64,000 bases of DNA from Panacibacter ginsenosidivorans (GCF_007971225.1 NZ_CP042435.1:2917501-2981500), one strand, 5' to 3'. Numbered from the stretch's first letter, positions 1-11,086 are shown. Notes: generated by a model from the letters alone, not told the origin. Translations and numbers: made by a program.

Positions 1-8
1 ACAAAAAA

Positions 9-1154
9 CTATTTTACATTTCTTCCTTTCCATTCATAGGTTCCAAATTTACCAAGCCACCCTGACACAACAGTGTACACAATATGAAAAAGCTGCATTA
101 CAGGAAACCACCACATTAATTTTTGCTCGCCAAAAAAAGCTGTGGCCTGACGCATAAATATTGTTTCAAAAAATATTTTGGAAAGTAAAAGTATAAGCCA
201 CAAAAAAAATATTGGCGCATAAAAAATACTTAGGAAAGGTAGTACCAGCAATAAAAGATTTACAAAATATACAAGCAGTAATACAAAAAAAATTCTTTTG
301 TCATCATAGCTGGTAGCCTTACTTGCCCATCTTATGCGCTGGTTAATAAAACTTTTCCAGTCTGGCATTGGTGGTGTCGATACAATAACATCTTCACTAA
401 ATAGGTATGCTGATTTATGTGGGAACTGTTTTTTTATTTTATGCATTAGCAACATATCATCGCCACTGGCGATGGCATCAATGTTTTTGAAACCACCTAC
501 AGCATAGAATGCATCTTTCTTATAAGCAAGGTTAGCGCCATTGCACATACTAAGTATACCGGCACTTACAGATGCTGCTGTAATGCCCTGCAGGCTTATA
601 AAATCAAGACATTGAAAAACAGAAAGAAAAGATCCTGTATTAATAAATTTTACCGGCGCCGCTATAAAAACCGGGTTGGTTTGCTGAATATATGCATCAA
701 ACGTTTGCAGCCATGATGGTTTTACAATACAATCAGCATCTGTTGTAATGATCCATTCATATGCTGCAAAAGAGATGGCTGTTTCTATTGATTTTTTCTT
801 GTAAGAATTTTGTTTGCCGTCAATATGATCTTTTAATTGTATCAATTTAAGATTGTGAAATTTTCTTTGCAGTTTCAGAACAATGGCCGCTGTATCGTCT
901 GTTGAAAAATCATCTACCACTATTATTTCAAAAAGATAATCCGGATAATCATTTTGCAAAACAGATAACACACATACTTCTATGTTGGCTGCTTCATTCC
1001 TTGCCGGTATTACAATGCTGAAGCGGGTTTTAGGCTGCAATAAAACAGCTGCTTTATACAAAACAAGCTTGTTAAAAAAAAAGGTATAAATCAGGATCAG
1101 CAAACAATATAATGCTGTTAACACAATAGACAGGTAAAAAATGAATAACCACAT
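9..1154 (-). CDS. Membrane-bound family 2 glycosyltransferase
   Basis: The 381-aa protein has an N-terminal membrane segment (about residues 2-28), a GT-A glycosyltransferase domain and a hydrophobic C-terminal region from about residue 287. Visible family motifs are the nucleotide-binding Asp pair in VVDDFS (81-82), the metal-binding DAD (139-141), GDD (231-233) and QRIRW (272-276), the order seen in processive and cell-surface GT2 enzymes. It probably transfers a sugar from an activated nucleotide donor at the inner face of the cytoplasmic membrane. The acceptor cannot be told. It lies 21 bp downstream of the hydrolase gene on the same strand, so the two are probably cotranscribed. ATG start. 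The family is clear, the substrate unknown. Confidence 0.88.
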   Translation of the reverse strand: MWLFIFYLSIVLTALYCLLILIYTFFFNKLVLYKAAVLLQPKTRFSIVIPARNEAANIEVCVLSVLQNDYPDYLFEIIVVDDFSTDDTAAIVLKLQRKFHNLKLIQLKDHIDGKQNSYKKKSIETAISFAAYEWIITTDADCIVKPSWLQTFDAYIQQTNPVFIAAPVKFINTGSFLSVFQCLDFISLQGITAASVSAGILSMCNGANLAYKKDAFYAVGGFKNIDAIASGDDMLLMHKIKKQFPHKSAYLFSEDVIVSTPPMPDWKSFINQRIRWASKATSYDDKRIFFVLLLVYFVNLLLLVLPFLSIFYAPIFFLWLILLLSKIFFETIFMRQATAFFGEQKLMWWFPVMQLFHIVYTVVSGWLGKFGTYEWKGRNVK

Positions 1155-1175
1155 ATGGCTGCAAAGAAAATCAAA

Positions 1176-1991
1176 TTATTGAGAGAACTGCATGGCTATG
1201 TCAACTGCATATTTTTCTTTGAGCAACTGGTGACCGGTATTAAGCACTAAAACTTTTACGTTCTCTTTATCTTTTTTAAAGGCATCACTTCTTTTGTAAA
1301 GTATAATACGATCATAGTTGCCAAAAATAAACCGTACTGGTATTTTACGTTCTTTAATAATTTTTCTTACCAAAGGAAGATCTGGTTTAAATTTTCGTAG
1401 TGTTGTCCATCGCTTATACAACATAAGCCGTGCTTCTTTATCATCAAGATAATAGTGCAAAAATTTTATAATGCTTTTATTCAGAAATCCGGTTTTATAT
1501 GCAAAATTGGTCATAGCAAAAAACCAGTCTGGATGCTGCATGGTTATATGAAATAATTTATTACCAATATAAGTTTGGGTACCGAGCCAATACCAGAAAT
1601 TGACACGCAAGCCGTCCGGCGCAATTAAAACTACGCGTTCAATCCTTTCAGGTATCATCCGCAGTAAATGCAAAGCAATTCTCCCCCCAAGACTATAACC
1701 CAGCAATGAAAATTTACAGTTGCTGCTAAACCCTGATCTTTCAAGTATTCCGTTAATAATTTGAAGCAATTCATCAGGCGCAAATAATAGACCCTCCTGC
1801 CACTTTGTATCGCCATGAAAAGGAAGGTCAATGCATAATAAAGTATAATGTTTATCTATTGTATTATTTAAAAAAGCAAAGCTGTCCATGTTTTCACCAA
1901 AACCGTGCAGGCATACAATTAGAGATGGCCCGGTGCCTTCAACACCAAACCAAATTTCAGAGTTTTTATATGCTTCAGATTGCTTTTGCAA
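1176..1991 (-). CDS. Alpha/beta hydrolase
   Basis: The 271-aa protein is a cytosolic alpha/beta-fold hydrolase. It shows the oxyanion HGFG (29-32), the nucleophile elbow GYSLGG (Ser100), a probable acid Asp227 in GNYDR and His254 in NTGHQ. No lid insert or signal peptide is evident. The frame opens with a TTG codon. The next in-frame ATG is at residue 35, beyond the HGFG motif, so TTG appears to be the true start. It is the first gene of a probable two-gene unit with the GT2 gene and is divergent from the MarR gene, with about 100 bp between them. The substrate cannot be predicted. Confidence 0.82.
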   Translation of the reverse strand: MQKQSEAYKNSEIWFGVEGTGPSLIVCLHGFGENMDSFAFLNNTIDKHYTLLCIDLPFHGDTKWQEGLLFAPDELLQIINGILERSGFSSNCKFSLLGYSLGGRIALHLLRMIPERIERVVLIAPDGLRVNFWYWLGTQTYIGNKLFHITMQHPDWFFAMTNFAYKTGFLNKSIIKFLHYYLDDKEARLMLYKRWTTLRKFKPDLPLVRKIIKERKIPVRFIFGNYDRIILYKRSDAFKKDKENVKVLVLNTGHQLLKEKYAVDIAMQFSQ

Positions 1992-2074
1992 TTAGGCTTA
2001 ATTATTTAATTATGTATACGAAAAAATTAAGTCTTTAATGTTTGGTGGTTTCATAAAGATAACAGAATTTTGAA

Positions 2075-2090
2075 TTAGTTGCATAACTAA
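2075..2090 (+). promoter_or_regulatory. Palindromic operator at the marR start
   Basis: TTAGTTGCATAACTAA is a perfect inverted repeat (6-bp arms, 4-bp centre) ending 4 bp before the ATG of the MarR-family gene. MarR dimers bind such short palindromes, usually at their own promoter. Binding here would block initiation or the ribosome site, so autoregulation is inferred. A closely similar site lies in the thiolase promoter near 15760. Confidence 0.7.
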
Positions 2091-2094
2091 CAGT

Positions 2095-2541
2095 ATGCCA
2101 AACAACCATTTTAAAAGCGAGGAATTATACAGTGTTATTAATGGTATTGCAAGCAGTGCCATAGCCCGTCGCTTGCAAAAGCATTTCAGGGAAGCTTCAC
2201 TGGAAATAACGATTGAACAATGGAGTATTTTATACCATTTATGGCAGGAAGATTGCCTTAGCCAACAGGATCTTTGTAAGCGTACTTACCGTGACAAGCC
2301 CAGTATGACAAGACTTATTGACAATCTTGAAAAGCAAAAGTTCGTTAAAAGGATAGCGTCCAAAGAAGACAGACGGATAAATCTTGTTTGTCTTACGCAG
2401 GCAGCAAAAGACTTGCAAAATTTAACCGTTGACCTGGCTAACCAAACAATGGATGAAGCTCTTATAGGATTAAATAAAAGCGAAATAGAAACGGCAAAAA
2501 AAGTACTCTACCAGGTCTACGAGAATTTAAAAAAACAGTGA
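2095..2541 (+). CDS. MarR-family transcriptional regulator
   Basis: The 148-aa protein has the MarR layout: helical dimerisation ends and a central winged helix with a recognition helix near DKPSMTRLIDNLE and a wing at SKEDRRINLVCLT, close to the canonical DxRxxxLxLT wing. It is a cytosolic dimeric DNA-binding protein, usually a repressor released by a small ligand. It precedes two acyl-CoA dehydrogenase genes on the same strand, and a site like its operator lies at a beta-ketothiolase promoter 13.7 kb away. A role in fatty-acid degradation control, with an acyl-CoA ligand, is a reasonable inference but is not shown. ATG at 2095. Confidence 0.88.
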   Translation: MPNNHFKSEELYSVINGIASSAIARRLQKHFREASLEITIEQWSILYHLWQEDCLSQQDLCKRTYRDKPSMTRLIDNLEKQKFVKRIASKEDRRINLVCLTQAAKDLQNLTVDLANQTMDEALIGLNKSEIETAKKVLYQVYENLKKQ

Positions 2542-2583
2542 AGAAAGATTTTGGTCCGGGCTTTGGAATAAAAATCAGGCATT

Positions 2584-2599
2584 GTTGCGTCGCACTCTT
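2584..2599 (+). repeat. Intergenic repeat arm, type A, truncated
   Basis: The first 16 bases of the type A core (GTTGCGTCGCACTCTT) are intact; the terminal GTAC is changed. Upstream is the family's outer flank (GGTCCGGGCTTTGG then CAGGCA). It lies just after the marR stop codon. Confidence 0.8.
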
Positions 2600-2667
2600 C
2601 CACGCTTTGTATTCTATTAAACAATACAGCTAATAAATATTTTTTAACTCTTGCGAAATTATAATTT

Positions 2668-4458
2668 ATGAGCACCACAACACAAAAAACAAAAGCGTTA
2701 AATGGTGGAGAATGGCTGATAAAAGAAAGCAACCCTGCTGATATTTTTATCATGGAAGATTTTTCTGAAGAACAGAAGATGATAAATGAGATGACCCACC
2801 AGTTTATTAACACAGAAGTACATCCTATTATGCAGCGAATAGAAAATCTTGAAAAAGGTCTCATGCCATCATTACTAGAAAAAGCCGGACAGTTAGGCCT
2901 AACAGGAATTGCTGTTCCTGAAGCATATGGAGGATTAGGAAAAGACCTTGTAACCGGTACTATTGTTAATGCCGCAATGGGCCGTGGATATTCTTACCTT
3001 GTAGCATTTACCGCACACACGGGTATTGGCTCTATGCCCATACTTTATTTTGGAACAGAGCAACAAAAACAGAAATATATTACGAAACTCGCCACCAGCG
3101 AATGGAAAGGCGCTTACGGGCTTACAGAACCAAACAGCGGCAGCGATGCACTAGGGGCAAAAACTACAGCAAAACTCAGTGAGGATGGAAAATATTATCT
3201 TCTTAACGGTCAAAAATGCTGGATAACAAATGGTGGGTTCGCTGATGTATATACCGTATTCGCAAAAGTCGATGGCGACAAATTCACTGCATTTATAATA
3301 GAAAGAGGCTTCGAAGGTTTTACACAAGGTCCTGAGGAACATAAAATGGGTATTAAGGGTTCATCAACTGTGCAATTATATTTCCAGGATTGCAAGGTGC
3401 CTGTAGAAAATGTGCTGGGTGAGATTGGCAGAGGTCATATTATAGCCTTCAATATTTTAAATACTGGTCGCTACAAACTGTGTGCTGCAACTATAGGGGG
3501 TTCAAAAGAAGCTTTAAATGGATCTATTAAATATGCCATTGAGCGGGAACAATTTAAAACATCCATTGCCAATTTCGGTGCTATTAAACATAAGCTGGCA
3601 GAAATGGCCATTCGTTGTTGGGTTGGTGATAGTGCCTTATACAGAACTGGTCATAACATAGATAACAAGGAAGCAGAACTTTCAGCAAGTGGCTTATCTT
3701 ATGAAAAAGCTTATTTAGGCGCAGCTGAAGAATACGCCATTGAATGTGCCATGCTTAAAGTATATGGCAGTGAGGTATTGGATTTTTGTGCAGATGAAGG
3801 GGTACAAATTCATGGCGGTAATGGTTTCAGTGATGAGTACGAGATAAGCAGGGCATACCGCGACAGCCGTATCAACCGCATTTATGAAGGTACCAACGAG
3901 ATTAACCGGCTACTTACCGTCGATATGGTATTGAAACGTGCCATGAAAGGTAAGCTTGATCTTATGGGACCGGCAACTGCAGTCGCTAAGGAATTAATGA
4001 GTATCCCTGATTTCACCACAGATGACGCCCCGTTTGCAAAAGAAAAAAAATATGTAAGCAATTTCAAGAAAGCAATATTACTTGTGGCTGGGGCTGCTGT
4101 TCAGAAATTAATGATGAATCTTGAAAAAGAGCAGGAAGTATTGATGAATATAGCAGATATGGCTATTGATACCTACAATGCAGAAAGCGCTTTATTGCGC
4201 GTAATGAAACTTACAGATACTTTCGGGGAAGCGGCTGTTACTTTTCAAAAAGACATAATGCAAACTTATTTATATGACGCTGCTGATAGAATAAATAAGA
4301 ACGGTAAAGATGCATTGAATGCATTCGCAGATGGGGATGACTTGCGTATGATGCATATAGGTCTAAAACGTTTTACAAAACTTGATCCTTTTGATACAAA
4401 ATCGGCAAGAAGGCGTATTGCCGATAAAATGATTGAAGAAAAAAAATATTGCTTCTAA
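2668..4458 (+). CDS. Acyl-CoA dehydrogenase, long form (copy 1)
   Basis: The 596-aa flavoenzyme catalyses alpha,beta-dehydrogenation of fatty acyl-CoA. The ACAD core holds YGLTEPNSGSD (150-160), the FAD-associated WITNGG (185-190) and the catalytic-base motif RIYEGTNE with Glu407. A C-terminal helical extension of about 170 residues follows, as in the VLCAD/ACAD9 type rather than the 380-residue medium-chain type. It is probably cytosolic or membrane-peripheral, feeding electrons to ETF. It follows marR and is followed by a close paralogue after 178 bp without an obvious terminator, so the two may be coexpressed. The ATG start at 2668 agrees with the conserved GGEWLIKES N-terminus shared by both copies. 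Confidence 0.95.
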   Translation: MSTTTQKTKALNGGEWLIKESNPADIFIMEDFSEEQKMINEMTHQFINTEVHPIMQRIENLEKGLMPSLLEKAGQLGLTGIAVPEAYGGLGKDLVTGTIVNAAMGRGYSYLVAFTAHTGIGSMPILYFGTEQQKQKYITKLATSEWKGAYGLTEPNSGSDALGAKTTAKLSEDGKYYLLNGQKCWITNGGFADVYTVFAKVDGDKFTAFIIERGFEGFTQGPEEHKMGIKGSSTVQLYFQDCKVPVENVLGEIGRGHIIAFNILNTGRYKLCAATIGGSKEALNGSIKYAIEREQFKTSIANFGAIKHKLAEMAIRCWVGDSALYRTGHNIDNKEAELSASGLSYEKAYLGAAEEYAIECAMLKVYGSEVLDFCADEGVQIHGGNGFSDEYEISRAYRDSRINRIYEGTNEINRLLTVDMVLKRAMKGKLDLMGPATAVAKELMSIPDFTTDDAPFAKEKKYVSNFKKAILLVAGAAVQKLMMNLEKEQEVLMNIADMAIDTYNAESALLRVMKLTDTFGEAAVTFQKDIMQTYLYDAADRINKNGKDALNAFADGDDLRMMHIGLKRFTKLDPFDTKSARRRIADKMIEEKKYCF

Positions 4459-4636
4459 AATTTTCATATAAAATTATTTAGTGGCATAAGTATTGCCATA
4501 GTCTTGTCGGGTTGCATCTGATTAAATAACGCCTGCTTTCTTTTTACATACCGTTTATCATAATGAAATATTTTATAACATATAGCGTTTAAACCTATGA
4601 CTTCTTCTTTCGTCAGTAGCAACTAAAAACAATTCT

Positions 4637-6430
4637 ATGGATAAATCCGCAACCGTACTAACACACCACGCCTTAAAAGGAGGTGAGTGGCTTATTAAAG
4701 AAAGTGATTCTGCTGAAACCTTTATTCCTGAACAATTTAACGAAGAGCAGAAAATGGTGATGGATATGTGTCACCAGTTCATGGAAACTGAAATAATTCC
4801 CAACCATGCAAAAATTGAAAAAGATCCGCTTTATAATTTAACCCTTCTGGCAAAAGCCGGCGAACAAGGTTTGTTGGGCGTTAGTGTACCGGCAATATAC
4901 GGTGGGCTTGAAAAAGATTTTGTTACTGGCAGTATCGTAATGGAAGGCCTGGGCCGTGGTTATTCATTTTCTGTTTCATATTTGGCTCATACAGGAATTG
5001 GCACTATGCCGATTTTATATTTTGGTACAGAAGCGCAAAGACTAAAATATATACCTAAACTGGCAACCGGCGAATGGATCGGAGCTTATGGACTTACAGA
5101 ACCGGGAAGTGGCAGTGATGCCTTAGGTGCTAAAACAACGGCCATCCTGAGCGATGATGGTAAACATTATATTCTTAACGGGCAGAAGTGCTGGATAAGC
5201 AATGGCGGCTTTGCAAATGTATATACGGTATTTGCAAAAGTGGATGGAGATAAATTTACTGCATTTATTGTTGAGCGAGGTTTTGAAGGCTTTACGCAGG
5301 GTACAGAAGAACAAAAAATGGGAATCAAAGGTTCGTCAACTGTACAACTTTACTTTCAGGATTGCAAAGTACCGGTAGAAAATGTGTTGGGAGAAATCGG
5401 ACGTGGACATATAATAGCGTTCAACATTTTAAATATTGGCCGTTATAAACTTTGCGCAGCAACAGTAGGCGCCAGTAAATCTGTTGTAGAATTATCACTC
5501 CAGTACGCCATGAACAGAGAGCAGTTTAAACAACCCATTTCAAATTTCGGTGCCATTAAACATAAACTTGCTGAAATGGCCATCCGTACATGGGTTGGCG
5601 AAAGCGCTACCTATCGGGTAGGTAGTATGATAAGTGAGCGTGATATAGAATTACTGCAATCAGGCGAACCATTTAATACTGCCTTTTTAGGTGCCGCAGA
5701 AGAATACGCAATAGAATGCGCCATGTTAAAAGTATTTGGCAGCGAGCTTTTGGATTATTGTGTAGACGAGGGGGTACAAATACATGGCGGCAATGGATTT
5801 AGTGACGAATATGAAATAAGTAAAGCCTACAGGGACAGCCGCGTCAACCGCATTTATGAAGGTACCAACGAGATTAACCGTTTATTGACTGTTGATATGA
5901 TGCTTAAACGTGCCATGAAAGGAAAGCTTGATCTAATGGGGCCGGCAATGGCTGTAAGCAAAGAATTAATGAGCATTCCTACATTAGAAGAAAATGATGC
6001 ACCTTTTGCAAAAGAAAGAAAGTATATATCCAACTTTAAAAAAGCCATCCTTATGGTGGCTGGTGCTGCCGTACAAAAGCTGATGATGAATCTTGATAAA
6101 GAACAGGAAGTGCTGATGAATATTGCAGATATGTGCATCAATACTTTTATGGCGGAAAGTGCATTGCTACGTGTACTAAAGTTAACAGAACTGTATGGTG
6201 CCAATGCAGTATTGGTTCAAAAAGATATGATGAACACTTACCTGTATGATGCAGCCGATAGTATTAATAAAGCTGGCAAAGATGCATTAAATGCCTTTGC
6301 AGATGGCGATGAATTGCGTATGATGCAAATTGGCCTGAGACGTTTTACCAAAACAGAACCATTTAACACCAAAGCGTCGCGCCGCCGCATTGCAGATAGG
6401 ATGATAGAGGAAGGCTGTTATTGTTTCTAA
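4637..6430 (+). CDS. Acyl-CoA dehydrogenase, long form (copy 2)
   Basis: The 597-aa tandem paralogue of the preceding gene has the same architecture, with YGLTEPGSGSD, WISNGG and catalytic Glu408 in RIYEGTNE. Much of the middle domain is identical in protein sequence but differs at synonymous codon positions, so the duplication is not recent and is under purifying selection. A 37-bp stretch around the catalytic Glu codon (5844-5880) is identical to copy 1. Residues differ most in the N-terminal and C-terminal helices, which might give different chain-length preferences (inference). A strong terminator follows the stop codon. The 4459-4636 spacer shows no clear promoter. Confidence 0.95.
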   Translation: MDKSATVLTHHALKGGEWLIKESDSAETFIPEQFNEEQKMVMDMCHQFMETEIIPNHAKIEKDPLYNLTLLAKAGEQGLLGVSVPAIYGGLEKDFVTGSIVMEGLGRGYSFSVSYLAHTGIGTMPILYFGTEAQRLKYIPKLATGEWIGAYGLTEPGSGSDALGAKTTAILSDDGKHYILNGQKCWISNGGFANVYTVFAKVDGDKFTAFIVERGFEGFTQGTEEQKMGIKGSSTVQLYFQDCKVPVENVLGEIGRGHIIAFNILNIGRYKLCAATVGASKSVVELSLQYAMNREQFKQPISNFGAIKHKLAEMAIRTWVGESATYRVGSMISERDIELLQSGEPFNTAFLGAAEEYAIECAMLKVFGSELLDYCVDEGVQIHGGNGFSDEYEISKAYRDSRVNRIYEGTNEINRLLTVDMMLKRAMKGKLDLMGPAMAVSKELMSIPTLEENDAPFAKERKYISNFKKAILMVAGAAVQKLMMNLDKEQEVLMNIADMCINTFMAESALLRVLKLTELYGANAVLVQKDMMNTYLYDAADSINKAGKDALNAFADGDELRMMQIGLRRFTKTEPFNTKASRRRIADRMIEEGCYCF

Positions 6431-6449
6431 CATTTCCACATAAAATCTA

Positions 6450-6474
6450 AGCGCCGAAAAAAATTTTCGGCGCT
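6450..6474 (+). terminator. Intrinsic terminator after acyl-CoA dehydrogenase 2
   Basis: A perfect 11-bp stem (AGCGCCGAAAA with TTTTCGGCGCT, 3-nt loop) is followed by TTTTGTTT. It starts 20 bp after the stop codon. Confidence 0.9.
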
Positions 6475-6520
6475 TTTTGTTTATATGAGTTTCAGACTTA
6501 CGGAATGCTATTAAGCTTTA

Positions 6521-6625
6521 GTTGTGTCACTCACTTGTGCGGCTTTGCCTACACTCAGCCAGATGCACTGAAATGTTTTTCCTTGTAGCTATAAAAACGG
6601 AACGATGAAGTGCTTGCGACGCAAC
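6521..6625. repeat. Inverted-repeat pair, B arm ... A arm
   Basis: A forward type B core (6521-6540, ending TTGTGC) faces a reverse, partly degenerate type A core (6612-6625, GCTTGCGACGCAAC) across about 71 bp. Outer flanks (GCTATTAAGCTTTA and GAAGATGCTATAAGC) also match each other in inverted form. It sits between two convergent genes. Confidence 0.85.
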
Positions 6626-6660
6626 AGAAGATGCTATAAGCACTACAGTTGGTATTAAAA

Positions 6661-6903
6661 TTATTCTGCGTTTATTCTTTGGATTATCGCTTCTTTCTCA
6701 GGTTGTGAAAGTGTTGCATTTGTATGCTCATGAAGATGAGCTGCACGCTGCGTTATAATTTTATTTTGCCTGTAAAAAAGCTTGCATAAAGAGCAAATGC
6801 CCAAATGCAACAATAGCTGTATGCGTTGTTTAACCGTGAGTTTTCTTTCTTCTTTTAAAGAAATAAAATTAGTGGCCTCCTTACATGTTATCATCCATTT
6901 CAT
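6661..6903 (-). CDS. Small zinc-finger protein, putative anti-sigma factor
   Basis: The 80-aa protein begins MKWMITCKEAT and contains a Cys followed about 27 residues later by HLGICSLC, the H-x3-C-x2-C arrangement of zf-HC2 anti-sigma domains. No membrane segment is present, so it would act as a soluble sensor. It starts 11 bp after the stop of the ECF sigma gene, the usual sigma/anti-sigma order, and presumably binds that sigma factor. ATG at 6903 is preferred over the GTG two codons earlier. The pairing is inferred from gene order and the Cys/His pattern. Confidence 0.7.
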   Translation of the reverse strand: MKWMITCKEATNFISLKEERKLTVKQRIQLLLHLGICSLCKLFYRQNKIITQRAAHLHEHTNATLSQPEKEAIIQRINAE

Positions 6904-6914
6904 ACGCACAACAT

Positions 6915-7472
6915 CTATTTTGTAAACCAGTTTTTTTCAAGGCATGCTCTTAATTGCAGCTTTGCCCGGTGTATCAGTACCCAATAGTTAGACGATGTTA
7001 AATTTAACACCTTACATATTTCTTCACTGTCGAGCCCCTCAAGATATTTCATAGTGAACACCGTATCCTGAATTTGTTTTAGTTTATTCTTGCAGTTGCT
7101 GAGCACTTCATAGAATTCTTTCTTTGTAACAAGGCTGTCGCTGTCATCCCACTCTTTTGGGTGCATTGATTGTTTCCAATGCGCTGCTTCGTCAAAGTAA
7201 GGATCATCATCGGCCATTCCCGGCAAACTATCCGTTAAGCGTGTGGAAGCTTTTCGAAAATGATCAATAATCTTATTTTTTAAAATGGCGTACAACCAAT
7301 TTTTTTCCGATATCTCTCCTTTAAAATTATCATAATTGCGCCATGCCGCCAGGAAGGTATCCTGCACCAGGTCTTTTGCGATTTCGCTGTCGTTTACACG
7401 CGGTAGTGCATACCGGTAGAGCATATCACTGTAATCATTTACCCATTTTGTAGCATCTAATTGTGCAGACAT
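6915..7472 (-). CDS. ECF-type RNA polymerase sigma factor
   Basis: The 185-aa sigma-70 family protein has region 2 around DLVQDTFLAAWRNYDNF and region 4 around DSEEICKVLNLTSSNYWVLIHRA, whose helix-turn-helix would read the -35 element. The acidic linker (MADDDPYFDE) and overall size match the Bacteroidota and proteobacterial ECF subgroup that is paired with a short zinc-finger protein. It would direct core polymerase to a stress or envelope regulon; the targets cannot be seen here. Translationally it is close-coupled to the downstream zinc-finger gene. ATG start. Confidence 0.9.
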   Translation of the reverse strand: MSAQLDATKWVNDYSDMLYRYALPRVNDSEIAKDLVQDTFLAAWRNYDNFKGEISEKNWLYAILKNKIIDHFRKASTRLTDSLPGMADDDPYFDEAAHWKQSMHPKEWDDSDSLVTKKEFYEVLSNCKNKLKQIQDTVFTMKYLEGLDSEEICKVLNLTSSNYWVLIHRAKLQLRACLEKNWFTK

Positions 7473-7555
7473 AAATCAAAAGTAAGGAAATGAAGAGCCT
7501 TTAATTTTATTTGATGACAAACATTTGTCAACGGCTTTACAAATACAAAAGGCTT

Positions 7556-8344
7556 TCACTTTGTTTTAATAGTTGCAGGTATTTGATGGAAAGCTTGTTC
7601 GAGTAACGCAAAAAGTTCAGGATGCTTTTGTTGCAGCAGATCGGGTCGTTCAAAAAAATATTCTGCCGCTACAGCAAAAAATTCTGTTTTACTGGTAGCC
7701 CCATAAATATTAATATCAGATTTTCCTTCTCTGATTTCTGTAATGGAATCGTTCATCAGGTTTAGCCACGGGATAGTATATTGTTTTTGTAAAAGTTGCT
7801 CAGGAATACCATCTGTTTCTCCATCTGCTTTGTCCAACAAATGCACAAATTCATGAATGCCAGTATTGTTTTTATCGGTCTCATTTTTGAATCCCAATCG
7901 CAGCGCAGGTTTGGAGAGTATCATCATTTGCTGCATAGCGCCAGTACCAACCATGCCTAAAGTATTTCGGTCTTTATCTGTAGTAGAAAACTGATCTGCA
8001 GTAAAAGTATCCTCGTAAAGTAAAACATTGCGCAGGTTGTAATAACGCCATTCATTAAAACCAAAAATTGGAATTACGGCGCTGCTTGCTACCAGTAATT
8101 TGTCAAGGTCATCTATTGTTGTATTTACACCACTTATGGTTATGTATGAAAAAATAGCTTTTATTTTTTCTTCAAAGCGGATTTTACCTGCATCATCAAG
8201 TGAACGATAGAAAGCAACATTATCTTCAAGTAACTGGCGATAGTTCTCAGGAAACACCGCTTTGTTTTCTTTTGTCTTCTTTTTTCCAAAGAGGATCCAA
8301 AACAAAATAGCACCGCAGATTACGAAAATGATAAGGCCGTTCAT
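7556..8344 (-). CDS. mtfA: M90-family zinc peptidase, MtfA-like
   Basis: The 262-aa protein has an N-terminal membrane segment (about 2-19) and the zinc-peptidase motif HEFVH (His164, Glu165, His168) followed by LLDKADGETDGIP, the signature of the MtfA/M90 family. A later Glu in TEFFAVAAEYFFE is the likely third ligand. E. coli MtfA titrates the glucose repressor Mlc and has aminopeptidase activity. Bacteroidota lack the same PTS control, so the role here is open. The membrane anchor is unlike soluble E. coli MtfA and suggests a membrane-tethered peptidase. ATG start, single-gene unit. Confidence 0.85.
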   Translation of the reverse strand: MNGLIIFVICGAILFWILFGKKKTKENKAVFPENYRQLLEDNVAFYRSLDDAGKIRFEEKIKAIFSYITISGVNTTIDDLDKLLVASSAVIPIFGFNEWRYYNLRNVLLYEDTFTADQFSTTDKDRNTLGMVGTGAMQQMMILSKPALRLGFKNETDKNNTGIHEFVHLLDKADGETDGIPEQLLQKQYTIPWLNLMNDSITEIREGKSDINIYGATSKTEFFAVAAEYFFERPDLLQQKHPELFALLEQAFHQIPATIKTK

Positions 8345-8401
8345 TTAACTAAGTTAGTATTAGAAAAAGATACAGCTAAGTTTTATGAAAAAATGAGTTG
8401 A

Positions 8402-8797
8402 ATGCATCAAACTAGTTCAATCATTTCAAATGAGAACTTCTGTGACGCAGGAATTTCTTTAAATAGGGTAATGATTGGTCAATCAGCTTCCCAACAAATT
8501 ATAAAAGCATTTGCAGACAAGAAAGACATCAAAACATTTTCGAATAAACCGCTTGATTCTACATTGAGTTTTGTGAAAGAAAAAGGTGCAGGTTTATTTA
8601 TTGTTGGTTTGGACAGTCATGTTGGTTTTATTTATTACGATGGAAAAACATGTTGGTTTATACATTCCAAATGGGTAAATCCGAAAGCTGTTGTAAAAGA
8701 AATAGCTGAACAATCCGGCATTCTTTACTATTCAAAATATAGAATCGTTGGGAAGATCAGTAATAATAAAACATTATTGGATAAATGGGTTAATTAA
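8402..8797 (+). pseudogene. Probable N-terminally truncated hydrolase remnant
   Basis: The 131-aa frame starts 57 bp from the divergent mtfA start and lacks a signal peptide or obvious promoter. Its second half (GLFIVGLDSHVGFIYYDGK, WFIHSKWVNP, YYSKYRIVGK) resembles the His-containing C-terminal part of small secreted papain-like or NlpC-like hydrolases of Bacteroidota. The Cys-bearing N-terminal half expected in such enzymes is absent; the frame opens close to where it should end. I infer loss of the 5' half, possibly linked to the nearby repeat element at 8833. It could instead be a short functional protein. Confidence in the family is modest. Confidence 0.45.
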
Positions 8798-8832
8798 GGC
8801 ATGTTTTCAATTATGCTGCAACATTTGCTCCA

Positions 8833-8852
8833 GCACAAGAGTGCGACGCAAC
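8833..8852 (-). repeat. Intergenic repeat arm, type A
   Basis: The reverse-oriented type A core has one change (GCAC for GTAC) and the outer flank GAAAGCTTTATTCATGCTGC then CCTGGTTCAAAAAA on its gyrB side. It lies in the 215-bp gap before gyrB. Confidence 0.85.
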
Positions 8853-8949
8853 GAAAGCTTTATTCATGCTGCAAAGCCTGGTTCAAAAAACACCAAAATC
8901 TATCAAAAAATCACCGGGAAAATTGTGGGAAAATTGGCCGTTAAGATAG

Positions 8950-10992
<2,043 letters not shown>

Positions 10993-11021
10993 CTAATTCC
11001 GGTTTCTTTTAAAAATATTTG

Positions 11022-11040
11022 CCATGCAAACTATGCATGG
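11022..11040 (+). terminator. Intrinsic terminator after gyrB
   Basis: A CCATGCA/TGCATGG stem with a 5-nt loop is followed by TTTTCTTTTTT, 30 bp after the gyrB stop. Confidence 0.85.
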
Positions 11041-11086
11041 TTTTCTTTTTTATGGGTCCTGCATTTTTCTTGCTATGAGGCTTCTC

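Noticed and set aside
4459-4636. A decayed repeat element between the acyl-CoA dehydrogenase genes (GGCATAAGTATTGCCAT)
   Set aside because: The core is not recognisable; the similarity is too short to support.
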